From Tragulus kanchil (Eukaryota; Chordata; Mammalia; Artiodactyla; Tragulidae), in NCBI GenBank assembly GCA_022376925.1, contig JAIOJX010000032.1:97766794-97830793 (forward strand): a stretch of DNA of 64,000 nucleotides. Direction: 5' to 3'. Made by a program: the position numbers and the translations under genes. A model generated the notes under the pieces. It saw only the letters and a program-made list of their open reading frames with translations, was not told the DNA's origin and searched no databases. Below, in pieces: positions 45,698 to 56,258 of the stretch; position 1 is the first letter of the stretch; each line of letters starts with the position of its first letter.

Positions 45698-46437
45698 TAA
45701 AAAAATTTTCTAACTCCACTACTGCCTAGATCTCTTAGCCTTACTTCTTTATATGGACTTTTGGATAAAAATTCCTACTACATGATACGGATATAAGGTT
45801 TAACCAAGACAATATTCACAAAGTACCCAGAATACAAGTGCTTTATAAATGACAGGTTTATTTTACACAGAAAATACATACATACATTCTTACATTCAAT
45901 CATCAATGATGAAAACATCCAGACGGTGGAATATTATTCAGTGTTAAAAAGATGAACTATCAAACCATGAGTAAACATGGAGGAAACTTAAATGCATATT
46001 ACTAAGTGAAAGAAGCCAATCTGAAAAGGCTACACACTAGGATTCCAATAGGACATTCTAGAAAAGGTAAAACTGTGGAGAAGAGTAAAAGGTTACTAGT
46101 TGCCGAAGTGGGCAAGGGTAAGGAGACAGACAAGATGAACAGACAAAGCACAGAGCGGATTTAGAGCACTGAGAACACTCTGTATGATATTACAGTGAAG
46201 GACATAAACCATTACACATTTGCCCAAACCCATACAAGGCGCAACACCAAGAGTGAGCTCTAAGGTAAATTATGGACTTTGGGTGATAATGATGAGTCCA
46301 TGTAGGTTTGTCCTGGGTAAAAAAATGTAACATTCAGGTGAGTGATGTTGGCAGGGGCCCCACCTGCGGGGGCAGGCCTATTACTAGCAGACTCTGTACC
46401 TTCCTCTCAGCTTTGTGGTAAATTTAAAACTGCACTT

Positions 46438-46802
46438 AAAAACCTAAGACTTGGGCTTCCCCTGGTGGTCCAGTGAGTAAGGACACCGCCTTGCAGTGCA
46501 AGGAGAGCCGGTTCGATCCCTGGCCGGGGAAGATCCCACGTGTTGCGGAGCGGATGGACCGATGTGTCCAATTACCGAGCCGGAGGCTCTGGCGCGCGTG
46601 CGCCCAGAGCCTGTGCTCTGCGATGACAGACGCCACCGCGATGGGAGGTCCACAGGAGCCAAAGAACAAAGACGGATGAAAATAGAAAAATGAAAGACCA
46701 ATAGAAGTGGCCGACCCGCCCCCTTCCCTCCCCAACCCGATCCCCGCCGAAAAATAAATAAATAAATAAATCTTTAAAAAAAAAAAAAAAAAACCTATGA
46801 CT
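46438..46802 (+). mobile_element. Long CHR-like SINE, duplicated twin of copy 6
   Basis: Differs from copy 6 by one base that I can see (GGCCGGGGA versus GGCCTGGGA). It shares the same flanks and the same target-site duplication, so it is not an independent insertion. Count it once. Confidence 0.95.
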
Positions 46803-47284
46803 TAAAAAAATTTTCTAACTCCACTACTGCCTAGATCTCTTAGCCTTACTTCTTTATATGGACTTTTGGATAAAAATTCCTACTACATGATACGGATATA
46901 AGGTTTAACCAAGACAATATTCACAAAGTACCCAGAATACAAGTGCTTTATAAATGACAGGTTTATTTTACACAGAAAATACATACATACATTCTTACAT
47001 AGTCCTGATTAGTAGTCAGATCAATGATGAAAAACACATTATTGACAAGTAACCTCAATCAAGTACTCTTTCTTCTTTCTTACAAATTATTGCTCCAAAC
47101 ATACATAAACACAGATGTAGTAGCTAATTGAAGTGGTTAGCTACCTTATTAATAGTTAAATGGAGCTGTCAGTGTTTGAAGCTTCCTGGGTAGACTATTC
47201 CTGTTTATTCTACTTGACAGACTTAAAAGCTTTATGATGGAGTCTATGCAAGTGGAAGGGATGTGACCAGAGGGAGGAAGAAAT

Positions 47285-47532
47285 AGATACATTTGAAAAC
47301 TACCATGTGCCAAATAGTCAATACTTTTGTAGCCTCCATCTCATTTGCTTTCCACAAGAGCACACAGAAAACAGGCAGAATTCCTATTTTCACTGATGCA
47401 CTTGGTGGTGTTCAGAGAAATTAAGTACCTTGCTCAATGTCAGGCAGTCAGTGAAGAGTGAAATCAGGGTTTGAGCCTAAGTCTTCTGGTCCCTGGGTCA
47501 TAGTCAGCCCTCCCAGTGCCTCACTACTCTAA
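47285..47532 (-). mobile_element. MIR SINE, antisense
   Basis: Reverse MIR text: 'CTACCATGTGCCAAATAGTC', 'AATTAAGTACCTTGCTCAAT', 'CAGGGTTTGAGCCTAAGTCT'. Duplicated at 48412-48660. Confidence 0.7.
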
Positions 47533-47639
47533 ATCAAATCTTGCAGTCAGACAGATAGGAGACTTCTGTGTTTTCCTCTTTAAGCTCCAATTTCTTCGAC
47601 TGGAAGCTGTAAACCTTTCCAAGACACATGATAGTTACT

Positions 47640-48066
47640 CACTTAGGAGTGAGCCACAGGTCTTTCCTGGCTGACTTTGCCAACTCCTCTTTTTAATTGT
47701 TTCTGGGAGGCGAAAAATCACCACATTAATGGAATTCCAAAAAAGAATGTTATGGTGACAAAGCAGGGAGAAAGCTCAGACAATGGGAGGAAATGTTGAA
47801 AGATTCCCTTTCATCTCCTAACGGCTGTTTGGGGCTGCACATTCTCCATCCTGGGAACAGGCTCTCAGGGCAAAGGTTCCCGCGAGGAGCAGCCCACATT
47901 TTGTGAGTGCATAGTTACTCTTCCTTCCGTTTGTTAAAAATATTTTTCTAACCAGGTCTCCGGAATCGAATATAAACACTGCAAGAATGGTTTCATTCTC
48001 TCCAAAACAGCCTTTTCGTCTCCAGCGTCTATCTAATGCCCCTGTTGAGAATTTGAGTATCTAGAT
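47640..48066. other. Unique block, candidate conserved non-coding element
   Basis: High-complexity, non-repeat sequence including AACGGCTGTTTGGGGC, GTTCCCGCGAGGAGCAGCC and CCGGAATCGAATATAAACAC, with preserved CpGs in an AT-rich region. No coding frame of note. Repeated at 48767-49194. Confidence 0.35.
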
Positions 48067-49194
48067 CAAGTGCTTTATAAATGACAGGTTTATTTTACAC
48101 AGAAAATACATACATACATTCTTACATAGTCCTGATTAGTAGTCAGATCAATGATGAAAAACACATTATTGACAAGTAACCTCAATCAAGTACTCTTTCT
48201 TCTTTCTTACAAATTATTGCTCCAAACATACATAAACACAGATGTAGTAGCTAATTGAAGTGGTTAGCTACCTTATTAATAGTTAAATGGAGCTGTCAGT
48301 GTTTGAAGCTTCCTGGGTAGACTATTCCTGTTTATTCTACTTGACAGACTTAAAAGCTTTATGATGGAGTCTATGCAAGTGGAAGGGATGTGACCAGAGG
48401 GAGGAAGAAATAGATACATTTGAAAACTACCATGTGCCAAATAGTCAATACTTTTGTAGCCTCCATCTCATTTGCTTTCCACAAGAGCACACAGAAAACA
48501 GGCAGAATTCCTATTTTCACTGATGCACTTGGTGGTGTTCAGAGAAATTAAGTACCTTGCTCAATGTCAGGCAGTCAGTGAAGAGTGAAATCAGGGTTTG
48601 AGCCTAAGTCTTCTGGTCCCTGGGTCATAGTCAGCCCTCCCAGTGCCTCACTACTCTAAATCAAATCTTGCAGTCAGACAGATAGGAGACTTCTGTGTTT
48701 TCCTCTTTAAGCTCCAATTTCTTCGACTGGAAGCTGTAAACCTTTCCAAGACACATGATAGTTACTCACTTAGGAGTGAGCCACAGGTCTTTCCTGGCTG
48801 ACTTTGCCAACTCCTCTTTTTAATTGTTTCTGGGGGAGGGAAAATCTCCACATTAATGGAATTCCAAAAAAGAATGTTATGGTGACAAAGCAGGGAGAAA
48901 GCTCAGACAATGGGAGGAAATGTTGAAAGATTCCCTTTCATCTCCTAACGGCTGTTTGGGGCTGCACATTCTCCATCCTGGGAACAGGCTCTCAGGGCAA
49001 AGGTTCCCCGCGAGGAGCAGCCCACATTTTGTGAGTGCATAGTTACTCTTCCTTCCGTTTGTTAAAAATATTTTTCTAACCAGGTCTCCGGAATCGAATA
49101 TAAACACTGCAAGAATGGTTTCATTCTCTCCAAAACAGCCTTTTCGTCTCCAGCGTCTATCTAATGCCCCTGTTGAGAATTTGAGTATCTAGAT

Positions 49195-49528
49195 AAACGG
49201 ACCCAGGCCTTTGAAATCTTGGGAAAAAAGAGGTGTGACATAAGAGAACACATAAGCTCTGTTCTGGTTCTGTTTCATCTCAAAAGCAACCCGGTGAAAG
49301 CAAGCCCAAGGGGAATCTAGGGCAGGGCTCTGCTTTGCCCTTGGTTGGTCGTAGAGAATCAGCCTGTGAAGAAAATGGGGTAGTGTGAAGGAAGCAGATT
49401 TGAACTGCTTTTGCAGCCTGTTTCTTGCATTTATTATCAAGTGATTAAACCCATCTGACTCTATTTTTCAGCCTGGCAATGGGGACAATTATCTCCACCT
49501 CTCAGAGAAGATCCAAAAATATCCTGCC
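49195..49528. other. Unique DNA, no gene seen
   Basis: No transposon or exon recognised between the duplicated block and a CHR SINE. Confidence 0.45.
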
Positions 49529-49529
49529 T

Positions 49530-49686
49530 GGGACTTCCCTGGTGGTCCAGTGGCTAAGACTTTGAACTCCCAATACAAGGAGCCCGGGTTCAATTCCTGG
49601 TTATTTTCCACATGCCACAACTAAAGATCCCATGTGTCGCAACTAAGACCTGGTGCTGTCAAATAAATAAATAATTTTTTAAAAAG
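49530..49686 (+). mobile_element. CHR-type SINE, short form
   Basis: GGGACTTCCCTGGTGGTCCA head, B box GGTTCAATTCC, then 'CACATGCCACAACTAAAGAT', an AAATAAATAAAT end and A-rich tail. Internally deleted compared with the copy at 13379. Confidence 0.85.
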
Positions 49687-50120
49687 TCCCTTTATCCTAT
49701 ATACACTCTACCTCCTGGTTTGGCCTCTTGGGACTGGTTTCTTTGGGGGTCTGGGGCAGGACTGGAGCTGGTTGACAGGTGTGGTGACCCATCCCCATCT
49801 TCACAGCTGCTTCTAAAAATAAAAACACTGAGAACCTTGAAGCCATTGGCTACTGACCAGAGTCACCCCAGGTTGAACCTTCTAGGTCCACAGCTTACTC
49901 ACGGGCTCAGGTACAACCTCGCTGGTGGAAAGTTTCCCCGATTCAAGGGGCTTACTGCTCTCTCCTTTTCATTTATTTTTGGGTCTAGGAAAAAAGAACC
50001 ACCATAAGTATAGTAACACAGATGTTGTTGGGAGTGATTGCAGAGAAGAATGAGGAGGAAGAGAATCAGTGTGACACAGTTGCTGGGGAGACCGGTCTGG
50101 CTGCAGGAGCTGGCTGAGCC
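49687..50120. other. Unique DNA, no gene seen
   Basis: A 95-codon frame at 49720-50007 has no family resemblance. Nothing else recognised. Confidence 0.45.
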
Positions 50121-50123
50121 GTT

Positions 50124-50338
50124 GTGCGCATGCTAAATCGCTTCAGTCATGGTCAACTCTTTGCAACCCTGTGGACTATAGCCCTTCAGGCTTTTCTGTC
50201 CATGGGAGCCTCCAGGCAAGAATGCTGGAGTGGATTGTCATGCCCTGCTCCAGGGCATCTTCCTGACCCAGGGATCAAACTCTCATCTCCTATGGATCCT
50301 GCATCATAGGTGGATTCTTTACTGCTCGGCCACTGGGC
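50124..50338 (-). mobile_element. Bov-tA SINE, antisense
   Basis: 'CTAAATCGCTTCAGTCATGG', 'CCTGTGGACTATAGCCCTTC', 'GAATGCTGGAGTGGATTGTC', 'CCCAGGGATCAAACTCTCAT' and the reversed head 'TTTACTGCTCGGCCACTGGG'. Confidence 0.9.
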
Positions 50339-50339
50339 T

Positions 50340-50592
50340 GAGCCACTAGAAGCCCTTCAGAACCTGGCTCAGGTACCTCCTCCTCCAGGAAGGCTTCACT
50401 GACCATATTCTCCAGGCTGAGATGGGTGCCCTCCAGCACCAATCTGCTGTGCTCACTTCAGTCACACTTTTGCATGGAGCACTGGATGCTTTCAGTTGAT
50501 CTCTTTGCAAGCTAGTGACAGGAAATTACTAATCTTGTGAGCCCAACAGTTGGCATGGTGCTTGACATACAGTACTTTTGCCCAAAATGTTC
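50340..50592 (+). mobile_element. L2 3' end fragment
   Basis: 'TGGCTCAGGTACCTCCTCCT', 'CCAGGAAGGCTTCACTGACC' and 'GGCATGGTGCTTGACATACA' follow the L2 3' pattern. Confidence 0.6.
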
Positions 50593-51595
50593 AATGCTAT
50601 GGGTTAATTAGTATCTAATTGATTAAGTTAGGTGAGCTCATCTGTCCTAATTTCAGTACCAAGGAAGGCCTGTCCCTCACTGGGACACAGTTGCAGGGAA
50701 TGCTGAAAATCAGAAGGGGGTGAGGGGGTTGACTGCACAGACCTGTGGAAATCATCCCATTCGTGGTTCATGGCAGAAAGGACTCTGTCAGTGGAGGATG
50801 CATGGGAAATGCAGGACCAGCCCCTTCCGTCTCACTGCCAACACCAAGGAAAAGAAAGTTGGCAGCAGGATTCCAGCTCAGGAGGCTTAAGTTCAATTTT
50901 GAGTTTTACCCCAGAGGATCTGAGGTGTCAAGCAGGGAAAGTAAGGCAGATGCCCAGAAATTTAGACTAGACAGCTTGATGTGAGAAAGGAAAATTATAG
51001 CTTAGAGATTGTGAGGGTGCCAGGACGGAATAGAGTCTAGCCTATAAGCAGTAAAATTGTCCCTTGGCCTAAAGGGCTGATGCTACTGACGGTCAACTAA
51101 GAGAACACAGGATGGCAGAAGCGGTCATGGGGAATGCCTTCATCACAATGATGTTGACACAGCAAAAATACCCAAGCTCTGCTCAAAATTTATCAGTACA
51201 GATCTCTGGGAGGCTATATTTTTATTAACTTCCTCTTTGGGACTGTAAAATTGAAGGCAATCAGAAAAAGAAAATTATTTCATTCTGAAATTATCTCTCT
51301 TCTCTCAGTGCCAAAGATGTGAGATCACCTTGTATCTTAAATAGAAAAGTCCCCATGCTAGGATCTGTGCAAAAATTGAAGACCAGAAGCTGAATAAGAT
51401 GGGGTCCTCATTTGTCTGGTTTCCTCTCGTGTGTAAGCAGGACAGAAGCTGAGGGGGGTATGGGTGCAAGTAGTCCTCTCAGAAAAGAACATACAGGAAG
51501 CTTGGCCAGAGGCTTTCCTTGAGCACTCTCAGCCAAGAAAGGGGGAAAAATGGTGAAATTCTTCCTATGAGATGCTCCATGACAGTTGACAGGTA
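50593..51595. other. Unique DNA, no gene seen
   Basis: No transposon or exon recognised. Two overlapping short frames at 50745-50984 have no family resemblance. Confidence 0.45.
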
Positions 51596-51599
51596 TAGA

Positions 51600-51808
51600 T
51601 CCAGGTTTCTCAACCCTTGACATTATTGACATTTGCTGATAGATGAGTCTTCATTGTGGAGCCCATACTATGATGCACTTTAGGAGGTTAAGCAACATCC
51701 CTGTCTTCAATGCCAGGGACAACCAAAGATACCTCTAGACCTTTGTTGCCAGACATGTCTTGAGGGGCAAAATCACCGCCATCCCCACCTCAAGTGGAAT
51801 ACTATTGG
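51600..51808 (-). mobile_element. MER20-like hAT DNA transposon
   Basis: Plus-strand text 'GGTTTCTCAACCCTTGACAT', 'TATTGACATTTGCTGATAGA', 'CAGGGACAACCAAAGATACC', 'GAGGGGCAAAATCACCGCC' matches MER20 in reverse as I remember it. Short, diverged, non-coding. Confidence 0.65.
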
Positions 51809-52325
51809 TGTAGATGAACTATGAAGTTTATAGTCAAGTCTGAGCTTGGATAGGACTCCCGGTAGAGATCTTGAACATATAGGAAGCTCTGGACAACTTA
51901 CAGTCCTAGTAACATTGTGGACACTATTATTATTAGATCATTTTCTCAACATCCAAAATTTGAATCAGAGAGAGAACTGAAATCACAGAATGCATGAAAA
52001 AACACTACTCAAAGTCTAACTCAAGGTAAATATGAAATTAAGCACCAAATTTAATACTGAACTCCTTGGAAGTCCAGACAGAATGGAAAATTTGAAGATG
52101 ATTATAGTTCCTGTTTTCAGATTAAAGTATACCTTTTTTATTTGTCTGAAGAAACTCACTTTCCTCCTATAACTGAACTTAAGGGGGGATTTATCAGAAG
52201 ATCCTTACAGAAACTTCACTGAAAAAAAATGTAAGGACTAGACAAATTTCAGTATAGCAATGAGGCAGGCAGAGAAGATTCGGGGCCCCACATAGCCTAG
52301 AAAAGAACAAAATACTGCTTTTAAT
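51809..52325. other. Unique DNA, no gene seen
   Basis: Nothing recognised. Confidence 0.45.
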
Positions 52326-52329
52326 TTAT

Positions 52330-52475
52330 GCGACCAATATTTATTGCTCACCATCTACATGTCTGGCACCACACTAGACACTATTGGGATATAGGTTTAT
52401 GGATATTGGAGCTGTATCTCTGAATAAGACAAAAAGAATCCAGTTTTCCTAGAGCTTACACTCTTGTTGGATCAG
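52330..52475 (-). mobile_element. L2-like fragment, antisense
   Basis: 'CTGGCACCACACTAGACACT' and 'CCTAGAGCTTACACTCTTGT' resemble the reversed L2 3' region. Confidence 0.5.
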
Positions 52476-52637
52476 AATCAACTACCTACCTGTATGTCTT
52501 TAAACAAGTCATTCCATCCTGGGGCATCTCAATTTCTCTAACTATAAAATAAGAATGATATCTACAGACAGGACAAGACTGATACTATAGGTGTTCTTTG
52601 AAGACTTAACGTTCTTTGAATATTTGTTTAGCATTTG

Positions 52638-52858
52638 TTTGCTTCCCTGGTGGCTCAGCAGCAAAGAATGTTCTTGCAACACAGAAGACTCTGACTGTAT
52701 CCCTGGGTCAGGAAGATCTCCTGGAGGAGGGCATGGAAACCCGCTCCGGTATTCTTGCCTGGAGAATGCCATAGACAGAGGAACCTGAAAGGCTATGGTC
52801 CACAGGGTCACAGAGAATGAGACATGGCTGATCACACATGCAACAGCATCAACAAAAA
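52638..52858 (+). mobile_element. Bov-tA SINE
   Basis: Head GCTTCCCTGGTGGCTCAGCA, body 'GGGTCAGGAAGATCTCCTGG', 'TTGCCTGGAGAATGCCATAG', 'GGTCACAGAGAATGAGACAT', end with 'ATGCAACAGCATCAAC'. B box lost (CTGTATCCCTGG). Confidence 0.88.
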
Positions 52859-53059
52859 GCCAAACAATCAGCAAAGTAGAGAGGTCTGAGGATCTGAGGC
52901 TGCAGAAGAAGCTAAAAAGTATGGAGAGTCAAGGGCAACCAGCACCTTCATGTCCTGCACGCTGCTCCTACCCACGGATTCCAGGGGAAATCCAGTCCCT
53001 TCCTCCGTTCTCCCCCACCTCCTCCACCCCAGCTTCTGCTGCCCAGCCAACATTATTTT

Positions 53060-53400
53060 CTGGGCCCCTTTAATTTAGAGGCTTTTAGGGCCATATCCTG
53101 CCATCAATTTGGGGGCTGACTTCAATGAACGTTCTGTGCAGGGCGGGAGAGGGGCAGGATGCAGCTTTCTCTTGGCGGGCCCTGATACAATAGGGTTTTC
53201 TACTGAGATCAATGGATTAATTGCCAACGCTCCATTTGGGGCCATAAGGAGTTGCTTTGTTTTCCCACAGTCGGCAGTTGGGGCTGGGCCGGCCAAATTT
53301 CATTTTTGAAAAGTCAGGGAAAACAGTTTGGTAAAAAGGGGTGGGGGTGGAGGGGTACGGGAGAGCAATTTTGCTCATCGCACTAAAGGTCAATAACAAT
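53060..53400. other. Strong candidate for a conserved non-coding element
   Basis: Non-repeat, high-complexity sequence with dense transcription-factor-like words: GATCAATGGATTAATTGCC (homeodomain-type TAAT core), TACAATAGGG (SOX-like), CCATTTGGGGCC. No protein-coding frame with family support. Flanked by non-conserved-looking sequence. Partial copy at 54165-54480. Calling it regulatory is inference from sequence style only. Confidence 0.4.
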
Positions 53401-55232
53401 TATAGTGAAAATTCAGAAGGCACATTTGTTCTCTGACTGAGGCCCTGTCTGGAAAATTCCATCCAGAAACAATTTGCTGTCTCTCTTCTGGTTTTGCCCT
53501 CCTCCACTGAACTCTCTCACCACTAAGCCCCCAGTCAGCGTCACCATGCCCACCCTCCCACCCCTCCCTCCACACCAGAAACTCTGTCCCCAGGAAACAG
53601 CCACAAACAAACATTGAGAACGGAGAGGAGAGTCGGGGATTCTCTCCCTCTCCCTCGGGAGGTTGAGGAAGGCATGATGGCATCCTTTCTTTCTCCCTGC
53701 AGCAGTGGGAATGTTTACAGCCTGGGCAGACAGAAGGAAGAACCCTAGTTTTGCCATTTAACAGCTGATAAGCTTAGGAAAATCCAGGTCTCTGGGCATC
53801 CCCAGGGTCACGAGTACGGTGGGAAAGGTCATGTAGATGCCCTGGGATGACTGGACAGTTATCTGAAGTGTGATGTGCAATCGGCACTGGAGTCGAAACA
53901 CTAGGTTGGGGACTTCCCCGGTGGCCCTGTGGTTTAGAATCTGCCTTGCCATGCAGGGGACGCAGGTTCGATCCTTGGTCAGAGACCTAATATCCCATGT
54001 GCCAAGAAGCAATTAAGCCCCCATGCCACAGCTAGGGAGTCTGTTTGCTGCAACGAAGGGCCCATGTGACACAAAAAAGATCCTGCATGTGATAACAAAG
54101 GCCCTTGTCAGTCAAGGAAATGAATAGAAGAAACACAAGGCCCAATACACTCTTAAACAGGAGGCCATTCCTGCCATCAATTTGGGGCTGACTTCAATGA
54201 ACGTTCTGTGCAGGGCGGGAGAGGGGCAGGATGCAGCTTTCTCTTGGCGGGCCCTGATACAATAGGGTTTTCTACTGAGATCAATGGATTAATTGCCAAC
54301 GCTCCATTTGGGGCCATAAGGAGTTGCTTTGTTTTCCCACAGTCGGCAGTTGGGGCTGGGCCGGCCAAATTTCATTTTTGAAAAGTCAGGGAAAACAGTT
54401 TGGTAAAAAGGGGTGGGGGTGGAGGGGTACGGGAGAGCAATTTTGCTCATCGCACTAAAGGTCAATAACAATTATAGTGAAAATTCAGAAGGCACATTTG
54501 TTCTCTGACTGAGGCCCTGTCTGGAAAATTCCATCCAGAAACAATTTGCTGTCTCTCTTCTGGTTTTGCCCTCCTCCACTGAACTCTCTCACCACTAAGC
54601 CCCAGTCAGCGTCACCATGCCCACCCTCCCACCCCTCCCTCCACACCAGAAACTCTGTCCCCAGGAAACAGCCACAAACAAACATTGAGAACGGAGAGGA
54701 GAGTCGGGATTCTCTCCTCCCTCGGGAGGTTGAGGAAGGCATGATGGCATCCTTTCTTTCTCCCTGCAGCAGTGGGAATGTTTACAGCCTGGGCAGACAG
54801 AAGGAAGAACCCTAGTTTTGCCATTTAACAGCTGATAAGCTTAGGAAAATCCAGGTCTCTGGGCATCCCCAGGGTCACGAGTACGGTGGGAAAGGTCATG
54901 TAGATGCCCTGGGATGACTGGACAGTTATCTGAAGTGTGATGTGCAATCGGCACTGGAGTCGAAACACTAGGTTGGGGACTTCCCCGGTGGCCCTGTGGT
55001 TTAGAATCTGCCTTGCCATGCAGGGGACGCAGGTTCGATCCTTGGTCAGAGACCTAATATCCCATGTGCCAAGAAGCAATTAAGCCCCCATGCCACAGCT
55101 AGGGAGTCTGTTTGCTGCAACGAAGGGCCCATGTGACACAAAAAAGATCCTGCATGTGATAACAAAGGCCCTTGTCAGTCAAGGAAATGAATAGAAGAAA
55201 CACAAGGCCCAATACACTCTTAAACAGGAGGC
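53091..55232. repeat. Tandem duplication 16 (about 1.07 kb x 2)
   Basis: 53091-54164 recurs as 54165-55232. Differences are mostly indels in homopolymers or short repeats: GGGGG/GGGG, CCCCC/CCCC, TCCCTCTCCCTC/TCCTCCCTC, CGGGGATT/CGGGATT. This pattern is more like sequencing or consensus error than mutation. Confidence 0.95.
53909..54135 (+). mobile_element. CHR-type SINE
   Basis: GGGGACTTCCCCGGTGGCCC head, B box GGTTCGATCC, then 'CCCATGTGCCAAGAAGCAAT', 'GTTTGCTGCAACGAAGGGCC', 'GATCCTGCATGTGATAACAA'. Duplicated at 54976-55202. Confidence 0.8.
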
Positions 55233-55609
55233 TCTGATCATGGTGTTCCCCGGTAACCTGTTCCAACACCAAGCTCTCCACTTTCTGACCCCTCCTGCCT
55301 TGTCAGCCTTACTGCCCACTCCTCCTCACCCCTCTCTCCCTTCTCTGTGTTTAATCTGTTCTCTCCTCTGTCCTCACTGTGGTTCTAACTCTGAACTCTA
55401 CTCTGGAATACACACGTTCACGCCCCACCTATGTGAAGACTGAGCTTAATCAAAAGTCTGATTGTCTTTTGAATTAAGTTCGACTGTCAGCTACGGTGCA
55501 CTGATTCTCATCTCCACACATAGCACACTGCTTTCCAGTGCCTTCCAAACCCCACATTCTGCTTAGCTGTAGTTCTCTCAATCATCCATGAGTTCATTAA
55601 ACATCTAGA

Positions 55610-55835
55610 ATCATGGTTAAGAGCTCCAGCTCAGGGGTCAAGACCACCTGTGTTTGAAATTCGGCCCCACTTCTTGCTAGCTTTGGGACCTTGGTTGTTT
55701 TGTGACTCAGTTTCTCATCTGCAAAATGGGAGTAATGGTTGGAACTACCTCAGAGGTGTCTAGTAAGGCTAAGTGAGGTGAACTAGACAAGATAACACAT
55801 GTAGACTCATTCAAAGAATGCCAGTAAGTCCTGGA
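55610..55835 (+). mobile_element. MIR SINE, well preserved
   Basis: 'GGTTAAGAGCTCCAGCTCAG', 'TTGTGACTCAGTTTCTCATC', 'TGCAAAATGGGAGTAATGGT', 'ATAACACATGTAGACTC'. Duplicated at 56742-56966. Confidence 0.85.
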
Positions 55836-55899
55836 TAATATTATTAAAAAAAAAAAAAAATGGCTTCAGTGTCAAGGAACTCAGTGATGAAGAAGATAA

Positions 55900-56120
55900 G
55901 CTTTCCTTCAACAAATATTTCTTAAGTGCCTTCTATATGCCAGGGGTTATTCTGCTTCTAATGGGAAGGGGATAAGGATAATAAACAAAAGAGATAGATA
56001 ATAAACAAAACAATAGATATAATAACAAGAAAAGTGTCATCTTGTAAAAATGCTATTATACACATTACAGCAGATTGAAGTGATAGAATGTAGAGGGTTT
56101 CTGAAGATGGGAGGCCAGGG
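55900..56120 (-). mobile_element. L2-like fragment, antisense
   Basis: 'AAGTGCCTTCTATATGCCAG', 'GGGATAAGGATAATAAACAA', 'GATGGGAGGCCAGGGAAGAT'. Duplicated at 57030-57250. Confidence 0.55.
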
Positions 56121-56169
56121 AAGATCTCTCTCTCTCTTTTTTAGAATATATATGTTTTAGCATTTATTT

Positions 56170-56258
56170 TGGAAGAGGAAATGGCAACCCACTTCATTAC
56201 TGTTGTCTGCAAAATTCCATGGATGGAGAAGCCTGATGAGCTACAGTCCATGGGGTCT
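56170..56258 (+). mobile_element. Bov-A/Bov-tA 3' fragment
   Basis: 'GAGGAAATGGCAACCCACTT', 'TTCCATGGATGGAGAAGCCT', 'GAGCTACAGTCCATGGGGTC'. Followed by a TATA/CATA microsatellite at about 56262-56298. Duplicated at 57300-57388. Confidence 0.75.

Larger units (their letters stand above)
44810..47000. repeat. Tandem duplication 14 (1086 bp x 2), chained
   Basis: 44810-45895 recurs as 45915-47000, offset 1105. It includes the whole long SINE, so that SINE appears twice. The left copy's tail at 45896-45914 looks like a shortened form of the right copy's continuation (it lacks AGTCCTGATTAGTAG). Overlaps duplication 13 by 87 bases and duplication 15 by 61, so both short pieces occur three times. 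Confidence 0.95.
46940..49194. repeat. Tandem duplication 15 (1127 and 1128 bp)
   Basis: 46940-48066 then 48067-49194, no gap. Differences cluster near 47707/48834 (GGGAGGCGAAAAATCA versus GGGGGAGGGAAAATCT) and in a C-run (TTCCCGCG versus TTCCCCGCG). Confidence 0.97.

Noticed and set aside
46453..46788. A seventh independent long SINE insertion
   Set aside because: Same flanks and target-site duplication as 45348-45682, so it is the duplicated twin.
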